Assembly: GCA_902477055.1 (NCBI GenBank)
Contig: CABSFY010000101.1
Span: forward strand, 1 to 6,972
Direction: 5' to 3'
Source: an uncultured Eubacteriales bacterium
Lineage (GTDB): Bacteria; Bacillota; Clostridia; Oscillospirales; Oscillospiraceae
Length of the DNA: 6,972 nucleotides
The first letter of the stretch is position 1; each line of letters begins with the position of its first letter. Of this stretch, positions 1-6,955 are shown piece after piece. A program made the translations under genes and the position numbers. The notes beneath the pieces were generated by a model. It was not told the origin of the DNA. It made no database searches and saw nothing but the letters and a program-made list of their open reading frames with translations.

Positions 1-3000
1 CCCTTCTTCTCCGCGTAGCGGAACAGGATGGCGGCGATCTGCTCACGGGTCACTTCGTCGTTCGGGGCAAAATGCGTTGCATCCGTGCCGTTGACGATGC
101 CGTTCTCAGCAGCCCACGCGACGGCCTCTGCGTAGTATTCCTTCGCAGGAACATCAACAAAGCTGCTGGCCTTCGTGGCGGCGGTCTTGCCGTCCAGTCT
201 CCAGAGCACGGTGACGAGCATCGCACGGGTCATGGCATCATCCGGGCTGAAGGTGTCGGGGGCAGTGCCGTTGAACAGCTCATGCTGGTTGGCAAACTTC
301 ACGCCCTCATAGAACCAGTCAGCCTTCTTAACATCCTTAAACGGATTGACCCAGGGCTTCTCCGGCTCGTTGTAATCCGGGTCCTTCGCGCCGCAGACGG
401 TGCAGACGCCGTTTTCAAACTTGTGGCCGGTCGCCTTGACGACCTCCTGCTTCACAAGAACCTCGTTGCAGACGGAGCAGTGCTTGCCTGCCGTCTTGCC
501 GTCGGTGGTGCAGGTCGGCGCAACCGCCGCATCCTCAACGACCGTGTGGCCCTTGGCCTTGACGACCTCCTGGGCGACCTTGTAGTCGCAGCGCGAGCAG
601 TGGCTGCCCTCGGTCAGGCCGTCCTCGGTGCAGGTGGCGGGAACCGCCGCGTCCGTGACCATGTCATGGCCCAGCGCCGCAACGACCTCCTGCTTCACAA
701 GAACCTCGTTGCAGACGGAGCAGTGCTTGCCCGCCGTCTTGCCGGCTTCGGTACAGGTCGCAGGAACTGCTGCATCAACAACCTCGGTGTGGCCCGTGGC
801 GCGGATGACGCTGCCGGTCTTGAGCAGAACGCCGCAGGACTTGCAGTAGGTATCGCCGGTGTAGCCGTCAACGGTGCAGGTCGCGGTCTTGGCGTTGCGC
901 AGCTCGGTTTCGGTATGAGCGCAATCCGCGTTCGGATCCTTCAGCGCAACGTTGTCGATCGCAGCCTTGTCGCCCTCGGCGTCTTTGGAGCGGCTGTAGT
1001 GGAAGGCAAAGCGGACGTTCTCCTTGCAGTAGAGCGTGGGAACCGTGACCTCGGCAGAGCCGCTGTAATACCATCCCGAAAGATTCGGGATATCCGCCGC
1101 GTTCCAGATGGTATCCCATGTTTCGCCGCCGTCCGTTGAAGCCTCTACTGTCAGCTTCATCTGGCCGGACGTAATTGCATAGCGGCCAAACGCAAAGTCG
1201 AAGGTCAAAACAGCCTTCTTGCCGTTCAGATCAACGGCAGGCGTGATGAGATATTCATCCTGCTTGTTGGAGTTCGACCAGTCCTCATAGTCGTTGGTCA
1301 CAACGGCAACAGAGGTATTGTTGAGGTCCGTCAGGCTGCCCTTTTCCCATGTCATGGAGCTGGTGGCCTTGGAGGCGACGCTCCAGCCACGGGTCGGGAA
1401 GTCGGCATCTTCAAAGTCGTTGGCGAAGTAAACACCGGGAACGCCGCTGGAAACCTTGAAGCGGGCCTCGATGGTATGCGGGCCGGTCACGTTTTCAAAG
1501 GTGTAGCTCGTGACCGCGCCGATGGAGGTGCCGTCGACCAGCACGTCGCTGATCTCGTAGCCAACCATTGCCGTGATGGTGTAGGTCTGGCTCTCGCCGT
1601 TCTTGACGTAAGTACGGCCTGCGGGCGTAATCGCGCCGCCCTCGCCTGCCGTCGCGGTGATCTTGGCGTAGCCCTCGATGTCGGTCTGGACACCGGTGGC
1701 CTCGAGCTTCACATTGTCGATGGCCGCGATACCGGAAGTGTCCTCACCGGCGGGCTTGACATAGTGCCAGCTGATCAGCGTGTTGCCGGTGCAGAGCGCA
1801 GCAGGAATGGTAACAAACGCACGGTCGGACGGGACATAGGAGGACGCGGAATCGCCGATTGCATCCTTGGCGTTCCAGAGGGTCGTCCACGTGCTGCCGC
1901 CGTCAATCGAAGCCTCGACGGTGAAGGTCATCTCGCCGCGCTTGACCGCGTAGTACGAGAAGGCATAGTCAAATTCGAGGTTCGTGTCGGTCGCGCCCAT
2001 GAGATTGACCGCCGGGGCGATCAGGCGCTCGTTCTGATTGGTGCCCTCGTCATAAGAAACGTAAGCAGCCTTCGTCTTGTTGAGGTAGACATAGCTGTAA
2101 CGCCGCCACGTCGTCTTCTCGGACGAGGCGCTGTCAAGCTCCCAGCCCTCCGGCGGGAAGCCTTCGCCTTCGAAGTCCTGCTCGAAGAGAATCTCCGGCG
2201 TTTCCGGAATCAGCTCAAAGCGGGCCTCGACATAGTAGTTCTGGTCGATGTTTTCCAGCGCGTAGGTCGCGGTTTCGGTAACGCGGCGGCCGTTGACGCG
2301 GTAGGAGGTGAAGCGGTAGCCGCTGTTCGGCGTGGCCGTCAGAGCGAGGCTGCCGCCGTCCTGCACGGTCTGCGCGCCGCTCGGCGAAACGCTGCCGCCC
2401 TCCGTCGCCTCGACATTGACCGTATGACCGGTGCTGCCGGTTGCTTCGCGGAAGGTCACATTGACGCTGTGGTCAACGCCGACCATCTCGAAGGTGTAGT
2501 AGTTGATGGAGCCGAGCTCCTTGCCGTCCACGACAAAGGAGGCAACCTCGTAGCCCTCGTTCGGAATTGCAGTGAAGGTCTTGGACGTACCCTTGCGGAC
2601 CAAGACTCTGCCGGTTGCGGACAGTGTGCCATTCTCGCCTGCGGTGGCGTTGACGGCGATATAGTCCTCGGCGCGGTCCTTATAGATCTTCATGTCGCGG
2701 AAGCCAAACTGTGCGCCGCCCTTGCTGGAGGTATAGACGAAGGCGAAGCGGACGTTGTCCTTGCCCTGATAGGCATCGGGAATAACAACCTTGGCCTGCG
2801 TGTTCGTCCAGTCGGCAAACAGGCCGGAATCGCGCAGATTCCAGATGGACTTCCAGTTCGCGCCGTTGTCTGCGGAAACGTAGACATCAACGTTATAATG
2901 CGGATACTGGGCACAGAACGTATAGCTGGCGTTAAAGGTAAAGATCATGTGCGTCGGCGTGCTCTGGCCGGACAGGTCATAGGCCGGAGAGTAGAGCCAT

Positions 3001-6000
3001 TCGTTCTGATCGATCTCGTCGCCCTCGACGCCCGCGAACCAATCCTTGTCGCGGATCCAACCCTTGATAGAATTGCTCTTGGACTCGACCGACCAGCCGT
3101 CGGGCAGCCACTTGCCCTGGAAGTCCTCGGCATAGAGCACCATATCGTCGGTGACTTCCACCTCGGCGTAATCGTCGGTGTTGTTCTTCGCCCGGATATA
3201 GCCCTGGAAGGTGTTGCCTGCATAGTCGTGAACCGTCAGGCCGATTGCCTCGCCATAGCCGGTGATATCGATGTCCTTGAGGACGGTCGTTGCACCCGCA
3301 GTATTCTCGCCGACACCGATGGTCTTGTAGACCTTGCTGTACTTCGCGTCGGTCAGCACGACAGCGGCAACGTACTGGTTGTCCTTGAGCGTGATCGTTG
3401 CGTAGTAGCGGCCCTCGGATTCACGGATAGAGATATCGGTAACTTCAGGCTTCTCGGTATCGACCGTGATGGGGAACGACCACGAATCGCGGAGGTTTGC
3501 GGACGCATGCTTGTTATAGATCGGCGTGGTCGAGATGGTGACCGTCGCCTTGGTATCATTCGGAAGATCAAAGCCGTTCTTGTCCGTGCCGTACCACGGG
3601 TCGATTGCATCGCCGTTGTCGGTGAAGGCACCGGCAGGGGCGACCTGATAGGCGCTGGAATCATAGATGGACTTCGGCTCATAATCGACGGTCTTTTCAT
3701 AGTAGACCGTGCCGTCCTCGCCCTTGATCTCATAGGTCAGCGTCCGCGCGGAACGCAGCATACCGGTGTAGACCCACGTCAGGGAGTCGAGGAAATCGTC
3801 GTTGTTCGGGGAGATGGCGTTGCGGTCAGCCAGATACGGGATGGTGTAGTCGTAGTTGTTCTGGCCGAGGTAGGTGTGCATGGTCTTTTCCATGGACTCC
3901 AGCAGAGCCTCGTTGTTATAGGTCTGCGCAGTGGTGTCCTCCTCGGAGCCGAGGGTCTCCCACCAGAAGCCGGAGTCGATGATCGGAGCCTTCGTCCAGT
4001 CGCCGTAGAAGGCAAGGAACGGGGCGTTCAGGTCGATGCCGTCCTCGTTTTCCGAGCCGTCAGCGTTGGCAGCCTTCAGAACGGCCCAGCCTTCGACAAA
4101 CGCGCCGTTGACAAACTTCGCAAGGTCCTGCTTCGGATTGGTAAGGGTGACGGTGAGGACGACTTCCTTCTCGCCATGCGCCGGAACGACGACCAGATTG
4201 TTTTCCACATTGGTCGTGAAGGTGCTGGGCAGGAATACGTCCTTTTCGGTCATGAGAACGTTGCCGTCCTCGTCCTCCTTCGTGCCGTCAGTGAGAACGA
4301 GCGAGGAGGCGTTATAATACAGCGTGCTGTCGCCGGTGTTGTGCACCGTGAACTTCAGCTCATACACGCCGGTCTCGGCCACGTCGTCGCCAAGCTCCAT
4401 CTTCGGGCGGTCCATGCCGGAAATGGTGATGTAGCCCTCGGTCTTGACGGCCGCGTTGATATCCATCAGGCCTGCGCCCTGACGGCGCGGAGAAACGGGC
4501 GTGTCCTCGTCATAGACGATGCTCGCCGTGCTCATGAGCAGGGTGTCGATCAGATGCTTGCGCTCCGTGGCGTTCATATCGGGGTTCTTCGCCTTGACCG
4601 CCTGCGAAACGATCGCCATACCGCCCGCGACGTGCGGAGAGGCCATGGACGTGCCGGACATCAGCTCATAAGAGCTCTTGCCGGGAACAGAGGAATAGAT
4701 GTTGCCGCCGGGTGCGGTGATCTCCGGCTTGAGCGTCAGCTCGGAGGTCGCGCCCCAAGAGGTAAAGTCGCACATACCGGCAACCGGGGAGGTCACGAGC
4801 TTGTCGGAAACGCCAATGGTCAGGTGCTTGTCCTCCTGCTTGGCAAGATAAGCGCCGTCCTGCTGGGAGATGAACGCGATCGGAATTCTCCACGCGCTGA
4901 TGGACATATAGATGATGCCCGGCTCGTTGTTGTAAACGATCATGGCGACAGCACCGGCCGCCGCGGCGTTGTTTGCCTTTGCCTCATAATACAGGCCGCC
5001 GCCGCGCTGCACAACTGCGATCTTGCCCTTGACATCTACCTTCTCGAAGTCCTCCGGCGTGCCGTAGCCATCAACCATGACGTATTCCAGGCTGCCCTTG
5101 TTGGCAATGGTGCGCAGCGCCCAGGTGGTCGTGATCTCCTGCGTATCGGCATCGTAGCCGTCGTAGTAGGCGATATCGCGGCCCGCGACCGTGATATACG
5201 GAGAAACCATGCTGCCGTTTTCGATGGCCGCAACGGATAGGGACTCATGATAAGTCGAAGGCTCGGAAACGTTGCCGTAGTCCGGGTTGGAGGCAAGCGC
5301 CTTGCCGCCGTAGTTGTTCTTGTAGGCCGCGGAGTAGGCATTACCGGCAGCAACCGCCATGGAGATGCCGCTCTTGCCGACGCGATCAAAGACGTTAATC
5401 AGGTTGGTGATCCATTCGTCCTGCGATTCATACTCAATGAAGCCGCAGTCCGAGCCGAGGGACATATTGACCGAGTCAACGCCGATGACCATGCAGTCCT
5501 CAAGGGCCGCGACGATATCATCATAGGACGCGCCGCCGGAGGACTTAAAGACCTTCATATTGAGGATCTGCGCCTCGGGTGCAACGCCGCTGAAGCCCGC
5601 CTTCACACCATCGTTGCCCGCCGCCGTGCCGGCAACGTGGGTGCCGTGGCCGGAGTCGCCGTCGATGGGGTTGCCGTTGGCATCATGATCGCCGTAGTCA
5701 AACTGGAAGGGAATCTTTTCGTTGTAATACAGCGTGGAGGAGCCGGCATTCGGAGCATCCTTCTCGCAGTTCATGTCGTTTCCGTCCAGCGCCCTCTGAA
5801 TGTCCTCGCGGGTCAGGCGGGGATTCTTCGGTGCATCCTGAAACAGCTCATGCGCCATGTAAACGCCGGTGTCGAGGATAGCGACGACGGTACCCTCGCC
5901 GTTATAGCCGGTCGTGTTGGCATAGCCGCCGCCGATCATGCCGTTGCTGGTGGTCATGTCCGGGTCCAGCTCAAACGTCGGCGCGATGAATGCGGCCTCA

Positions 6001-6431
6001 ACGCCCTCGACCTCGCGGATCTCCTGAAGCTGTGCGTAGGTCACGTCGGCGGAGAAGCCGTTGGTCAGCGTGGCGTAGCTGTGTTTGACGTCCAGCGTGT
6101 CGCCGTCCAGCACCTGCTTGGAGATACGCGTCTGCACAGTGGCCTGCGCCTTGCGCATCCGGTCCTGTGCGGCGCGGGTCGGACGGCCGCTTTCGGGGAT
6201 CTCGGACTCGTCGAGCAGGACGATCACGCGGACGATCTGCTCCGGGTCGATCTCTGTTTCTTCCTGTTCCAATGCCTTGGCGGTGGACTCATGCGCACCG
6301 ATCAGGGCGTTGGCGACCTGCTGACCCGTGGATTCCGGCTCCGTCGTGCCGTCCTTCGCCGCAAACGCAGCAGACGGCAGAACGGAGAGCAGCATCGCAA
6401 CGAGCAGCAGCCATACGCATACTTTTTTCAT
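1..6431 (-). CDS. Large SLH-anchored subtilisin-like (S8) cell-surface serine protease, 3' end cut by window edge
   Basis: Secreted endopeptidase predicted to cleave proteins or peptides outside the cell; its substrate cannot be told from sequence. The ATG at 6431 follows AAAGGAG by 6 bases and opens a signal peptide (MKK, hydrophobic core, likely cut after AFA at residue 24). Next come an I9-like propeptide (about 66-155) and an S8 catalytic domain (about 160-655) with Asp187 in VVAILDTGV, His262 in GHGTHVAGT, oxyanion Asn364 in AVAAGN and Ser595 in GTSMASPHVAGG. A PA domain is inserted at about 415-530. The His-Asn spacing of 102 and the downstream Fn3-like domain (about 675-820, with NAPFLAFYGDW) resemble C5a peptidase/lactocepin proteases. 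After a second Fn-like region (about 850-1080) come cleaved-adhesin-like domains (about 1097-1250, 1411-1581, 1664-1834), InlB B-repeat-like domains (about 1253-1331, 1334-1409, 1587-1659), CxxC repeats (1837-2021) and two SLH domains (about 2025-2080, 2089-2143). A third SLH domain probably lies beyond the window. SLH domains replace the LPXTG anchor of the streptococcal relatives. The family call is secure; the names of the stalk domains are less so. Confidence 0.96.
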   Translation of the reverse strand, partial: MKKVCVWLLLVAMLLSVLPSAAFAAKDGTTEPESTGQQVANALIGAHESTAKALEQEETEIDPEQIVRVIVLLDESEIPESGRPTRAAQDRMRKAQATVQTRISKQVLDGDTLDVKHSYATLTNGFSADVTYAQLQEIREVEGVEAAFIAPTFELDPDMTTSNGMIGGGYANTTGYNGEGTVVAILDTGVYMAHELFQDAPKNPRLTREDIQRALDGNDMNCEKDAPNAGSSTLYYNEKIPFQFDYGDHDANGNPIDGDSGHGTHVAGTAAGNDGVKAGFSGVAPEAQILNMKVFKSSGGASYDDIVAALEDCMVIGVDSVNMSLGSDCGFIEYESQDEWITNLINVFDRVGKSGISMAVAAGNAYSAAYKNNYGGKALASNPDYGNVSEPSTYHESLSVAAIENGSMVSPYITVAGRDIAYYDGYDADTQEITTTWALRTIANKGSLEYVMVDGYGTPEDFEKVDVKGKIAVVQRGGGLYYEAKANNAAAAGAVAMIVYNNEPGIIYMSISAWRIPIAFISQQDGAYLAKQEDKHLTIGVSDKLVTSPVAGMCDFTSWGATSELTLKPEITAPGGNIYSSVPGKSSYELMSGTSMASPHVAGGMAIVSQAVKAKNPDMNATERKHLIDTLLMSTASIVYDEDTPVSPRRQGAGLMDINAAVKTEGYITISGMDRPKMELGDDVAETGVYELKFTVHNTGDSTLYYNASSLVLTDGTKEDEDGNVLMTEKDVFLPSTFTTNVENNLVVVPAHGEKEVVLTVTLTNPKQDLAKFVNGAFVEGWAVLKAANADGSENEDGIDLNAPFLAFYGDWTKAPIIDSGFWWETLGSEEDTTAQTYNNEALLESMEKTMHTYLGQNNYDYTIPYLADRNAISPNNDDFLDSLTWVYTGMLRSARTLTYEIKGEDGTVYYEKTVDYEPKSIYDSSAYQVAPAGAFTDNGDAIDPWYGTDKNGFDLPNDTKATVTISTTPIYNKHASANLRDSWSFPITVDTEKPEVTDISIRESEGRYYATITLKDNQYVAAVVLTDAKYSKVYKTIGVGENTAGATTVLKDIDITGYGEAIGLTVHDYAGNTFQGYIRAKNNTDDYAEVEVTDDMVLYAEDFQGKWLPDGWSVESKSNSIKGWIRDKDWFAGVEGDEIDQNEWLYSPAYDLSGQSTPTHMIFTFNASYTFCAQYPHYNVDVYVSADNGANWKSIWNLRDSGLFADWTNTQAKVVIPDAYQGKDNVRFAFVYTSSKGGAQFGFRDMKIYKDRAEDYIAVNATAGENGTLSATGRVLVRKGTSKTFTAIPNEGYEVASFVVDGKELGSINYYTFEMVGVDHSVNVTFREATGSTGHTVNVEATEGGSVSPSGAQTVQDGGSLALTATPNSGYRFTSYRVNGRRVTETATYALENIDQNYYVEARFELIPETPEILFEQDFEGEGFPPEGWELDSASSEKTTWRRYSYVYLNKTKAAYVSYDEGTNQNERLIAPAVNLMGATDTNLEFDYAFSYYAVKRGEMTFTVEASIDGGSTWTTLWNAKDAIGDSASSYVPSDRAFVTIPAALCTGNTLISWHYVKPAGEDTSGIAAIDNVKLEATGVQTDIEGYAKITATAGEGGAITPAGRTYVKNGESQTYTITAMVGYEISDVLVDGTSIGAVTSYTFENVTGPHTIEARFKVSSGVPGVYFANDFEDADFPTRGWSVASKATSSMTWEKGSLTDLNNTSVAVVTNDYEDWSNSNKQDEYLITPAVDLNGKKAVLTFDFAFGRYAITSGQMKLTVEASTDGGETWDTIWNAADIPNLSGWYYSGSAEVTVPTLYCKENVRFAFHYSRSKDAEGDKAAIDNVALKDPNADCAHTETELRNAKTATCTVDGYTGDTYCKSCGVLLKTGSVIRATGHTEVVDAAVPATCTEAGKTAGKHCSVCNEVLVKQEVVAALGHDMVTDAAVPATCTEDGLTEGSHCSRCDYKVAQEVVKAKGHTVVEDAAVAPTCTTDGKTAGKHCSVCNEVLVKQEVVKATGHKFENGVCTVCGAKDPDYNEPEKPWVNPFKDVKKADWFYEGVKFANQHELFNGTAPDTFSPDDAMTRAMLVTVLWRLDGKTAATKASSFVDVPAKEYYAEAVAWAAENGIVNGTDATHFAPNDEVTREQIAAILFRYAEKK
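439..501 (-). repeat. 63-bp near-identical direct repeat, copy 1 (in Cys-rich unit D)
   Basis: This stretch matches 682-744 with a single difference (t at 489, c at 732). The offset is 243 bp, exactly 81 codons, so both copies stay in frame and encode the same 21 residues, centred on HCSVCNEVLVKQEVV. The unit between them (C) is clearly more diverged. Confidence 0.93.
682..744 (-). repeat. 63-bp near-identical direct repeat, copy 2 (in Cys-rich unit B)
   Basis: Partner of 439-501, with 62 of 63 bases identical. The near-identity at DNA level, including third codon positions, points to recent duplication or gene conversion rather than protein-level selection alone. Confidence 0.93.
930..3145 (-). 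repeat. Protein-level repeat region: three cleaved-adhesin-like and three InlB B-repeat-like domains in the protease stalk
   Basis: Two domain types alternate in the order J-B-B-J-B-J (J, cleaved-adhesin/choice-of-anchor J-like; B, InlB B-repeat-like). Each J copy opens with an acidic-aromatic strand and a P-x-G-W turn (EDFQGKWLPDGW, QDFEGEGFPPEGW, NDFEDADFPTRGW). It carries a (D/N)E-(W/R/Y)-L-I/Y-(S/A/T)-P-A core and a (A/G)-D/G-(N/G)-G-x-x-W strand with the pattern VEASxDGG, and ends near IDNVxL or FRDMKIY. Each B copy has the pattern A-T-x-G-x-x-G, then a glycine-tyrosine strand (NEGYEV, NSGYRF, MVGYEI), then VDG or VNG and a closing ARF/TFR strand. In known surface proteins such modules are extracellular beta domains linked to adhesion or carbohydrate/protein binding. 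Here they probably act as a spacer and substrate-docking stalk. The copies are diverged at DNA level, so the duplication is old. Confidence 0.75.
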
Positions 6432-6437
6432 TCTGTT

Positions 6438-6444
6438 CTCCTTT
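6438..6444 (-). promoter_or_regulatory. Ribosome binding site of the protease gene
   Basis: The minus strand reads AAAGGAG, a near-ideal Shine-Dalgarno sequence, six bases before the ATG at 6431. It fixes this ATG as the start. The signal peptide begins exactly there, which agrees. Confidence 0.9.
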
Positions 6445-6454
6445 GTTTTATTAC

Positions 6455-6490
6455 AACCGACGCAGCCCCCGGCCGCGCCGACTGTCGGTT
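6455..6490 (-). promoter_or_regulatory. Possible hairpin in the leader of the protease mRNA
   Basis: AACCGAC at 6455-6461 can pair with GTCGGTT at 6484-6490 (7 bp) across a GC-rich 22-base loop. A competing 5-bp hairpin, CCGAC / T / GTCGG, lies at 6478-6488. The ribosome binding site at 6438-6444 is outside both. No U-tract follows, so it is not a terminator. A regulatory role is only a guess. Confidence 0.3.
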
Positions 6491-6530
6491 TCCTTTTGCC
6501 ATGTAGTTTCCCGTGCGCATCAGCGCCTTG

Positions 6531-6574
6531 GCTTCCCCTCCGGGGAAGCTGTCACGACCTCTGGTCGTGACTGA
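6531..6574 (+). repeat. Two-hairpin intergenic element, lone copy
   Basis: Hairpin 1 is GCTTCCCC / loop TCC / GGGGAAGC at 6531-6549. A single T follows, then hairpin 2, GTCACGACC / loop TCT / GGTCGTGAC at 6551-6571, then TGA. This is the same architecture as the copy at 6748-6795 (hairpin 1, T, GTC...GAC hairpin, TGA), but with different stem sequences. All stem pairs are Watson-Crick. Confidence 0.75.
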
Positions 6575-6639
6575 TATGGCCCCCGCGCCGCAGCGCACGT
6601 TATGGCACGGCCCGCACCAAAATCGAAGTGCCGGCAATT

Positions 6640-6674
6640 GCGGGCAAAGCCCGCTGTCCTTGCAAAGCAAGGAC
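6640..6674. repeat. Pair of adjacent AAA-loop hairpins
   Basis: GCGGGC / AAA / GCCCGC at 6640-6654 is followed, after one base, by GTCCTTGC / AAA / GCAAGGAC at 6656-6674. Both stems are perfect. ATTGCG at 6637-6642 can also pair with CGCAAT at 6674-6679, as an alternative to the first hairpin. The pair abuts the 120-bp composite repeat. Function unknown. Confidence 0.65.
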
Positions 6675-6675
6675 G

Positions 6676-6795
6676 CAATCCCTCAGACACGCTCCGCGCA
6701 CCAGCTCCCTTTACACAAGGGAGCCTTTCGACTGCGTACCGGCCAATGGCTCCCTTGTGTAAAGGGAGCTGTCAGCGAAGCTGACTGAGGGATTG
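6676..6795. repeat. 120-bp composite inverted repeat made of two opposite copies of the two-hairpin element
   Basis: The outer ends are a perfect 11-bp inverted repeat (CAATCCCTCAG at 6676-6686, CTGAGGGATTG at 6785-6795). The inner arms are a perfect 23-bp inverted repeat (6703-6725 and 6748-6770) around a 22-bp centre. Each half is one unit. In the right half, hairpin 1 is 6749-6769 and hairpin 2 is GTCAGC / GAA / GCTGAC at 6771-6785. In the left half, read on the minus strand, hairpin 1 is 6724-6704 and hairpin 2 is 6702-6686. No open reading frame for a transposase is present. It could be a non-autonomous mobile (MITE-like) element or a structured repeat. From memory, similar sequences are scattered through Oscillospiraceae genomes. 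Confidence 0.8.
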
Positions 6796-6797
6796 CC

Positions 6798-6839
6798 TTC
6801 GCGCCTCCGGCGCGAAATTTCAATTGTGCCGATAGGCAC
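6798..6839. repeat. Two short hairpins next to the composite repeat
   Basis: TTCGCGCC / TCC / GGCGCGAA is at 6798-6816 and GTGCC / GATA / GGCAC at 6826-6839. The first has the same TCC loop as the hairpin at 6531-6549. It is followed by only a short ATTT on the plus strand, too little for a normal intrinsic terminator. Confidence 0.6.
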
Positions 6840-6879
6840 GCCTTCACTGGCCACTATTCACTCGTCCCACTGCCAGCAC

Positions 6880-6898
6880 GGGCGGTCAATGACCGCCC
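6880..6898. repeat. REP-like palindrome with CCCTACG flank, copy 1
   Basis: GGGCGGTC / AAT / GACCGCCC is a perfect 8-bp stem. The bases after it read CCTACG, so the 3' arm and flank together give CCCCTACG. Confidence 0.7.
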
Positions 6899-6933
6899 CT
6901 ACGGCGTGGAGGGAAAGTTTGTGAGGAATTCGC

Positions 6934-6955
6934 GGCGGGGTCGGGTGACCCCGCC
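6934..6955. repeat. REP-like palindrome with CCCTACG flank, copy 2
   Basis: GGCGGGGTC / GGGT / GACCCCGCC is a perfect 9-bp stem followed by CCTACG, the same 3' flank as the palindrome at 6880-6898. The two stems differ in sequence but share the GC-rich arm, the central GGTC/GACC or GGGTC/GACCC motif and the flank. Confidence 0.7.

Larger units (their letters stand above)
423..923 (-). repeat. Cys-rich tandem repeat array (CxxC, GH-terminated units) inside the protease
   Basis: Four tandem units and a short capping unit lie between the last adhesin-like domain and the SLH domains. Reading in gene direction: unit A ends at 789, unit B is 788-666 (41 codons), unit C 665-546 (40 codons) and unit D 545-423 (41 codons). 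Each unit has PATCT or a variant, then a CxxC pair (YCKSC, HCSVC, HCSRC, HCSVC), a QEVV-type strand and a closing GH. A degenerate fifth unit carries VCTVCG at 422-354. The Cys/His spacing suggests small metal-binding or disulfide-linked modules. Similar GH-terminated Cys repeats are common in Clostridia surface proteins, but I know of no assigned function. Confidence 0.85.

Noticed and set aside
423..923. The repeated DNA as a CRISPR array
   Set aside because: The units are in-frame coding repeats of about 120 bp with diverged sequence, not short identical repeats with unique spacers.
868..1119. Short minus-strand frames inside the protease gene (also at 1487-1693, 2690-2914, 2945-3223, 3353-3733, 3779-4015, 4666-4893, 5036-5389)
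   Set aside because: These are out-of-frame shadows of the protease, with low-complexity R/S/T/P-rich translations and no ribosome binding site or family match.
1476..5240. A 1254-codon open reading frame on the plus strand, with two more in the same frame at 72-1139 and 5247-6506
   Set aside because: All three lie codon-for-codon opposite the protease (codons start at positions divisible by 3 on both strands). In that register a stop needs TTA, CTA or TCA in the sense gene, codons that a GC-rich genome rarely uses. The translations are rich in R, G, V, A and D with no domain, whereas the minus strand gives a complete protease architecture.
6450..6455. TGTAAT on the minus strand as a -10 box for the protease
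   Set aside because: It matches five of six consensus bases, but the -35 position reads GCGCGG. Transcription would start within or next to the Shine-Dalgarno sequence at 6438-6444, leaving no usable leader.
6703..6770. The strong hairpin of the composite repeat as an intrinsic terminator
   Set aside because: No T-run follows on either strand and no gene ends beside it. The arms belong to a repeated element instead.
6513..6788. Open frames in the upstream region (6513-6788 plus, 6602-6784 plus, 6428-6670 minus)
   Set aside because: They run through the palindromic repeats, show no domain, and the plus-strand ones read across the 120-bp inverted repeat. They are best explained as chance frames in repeat DNA.
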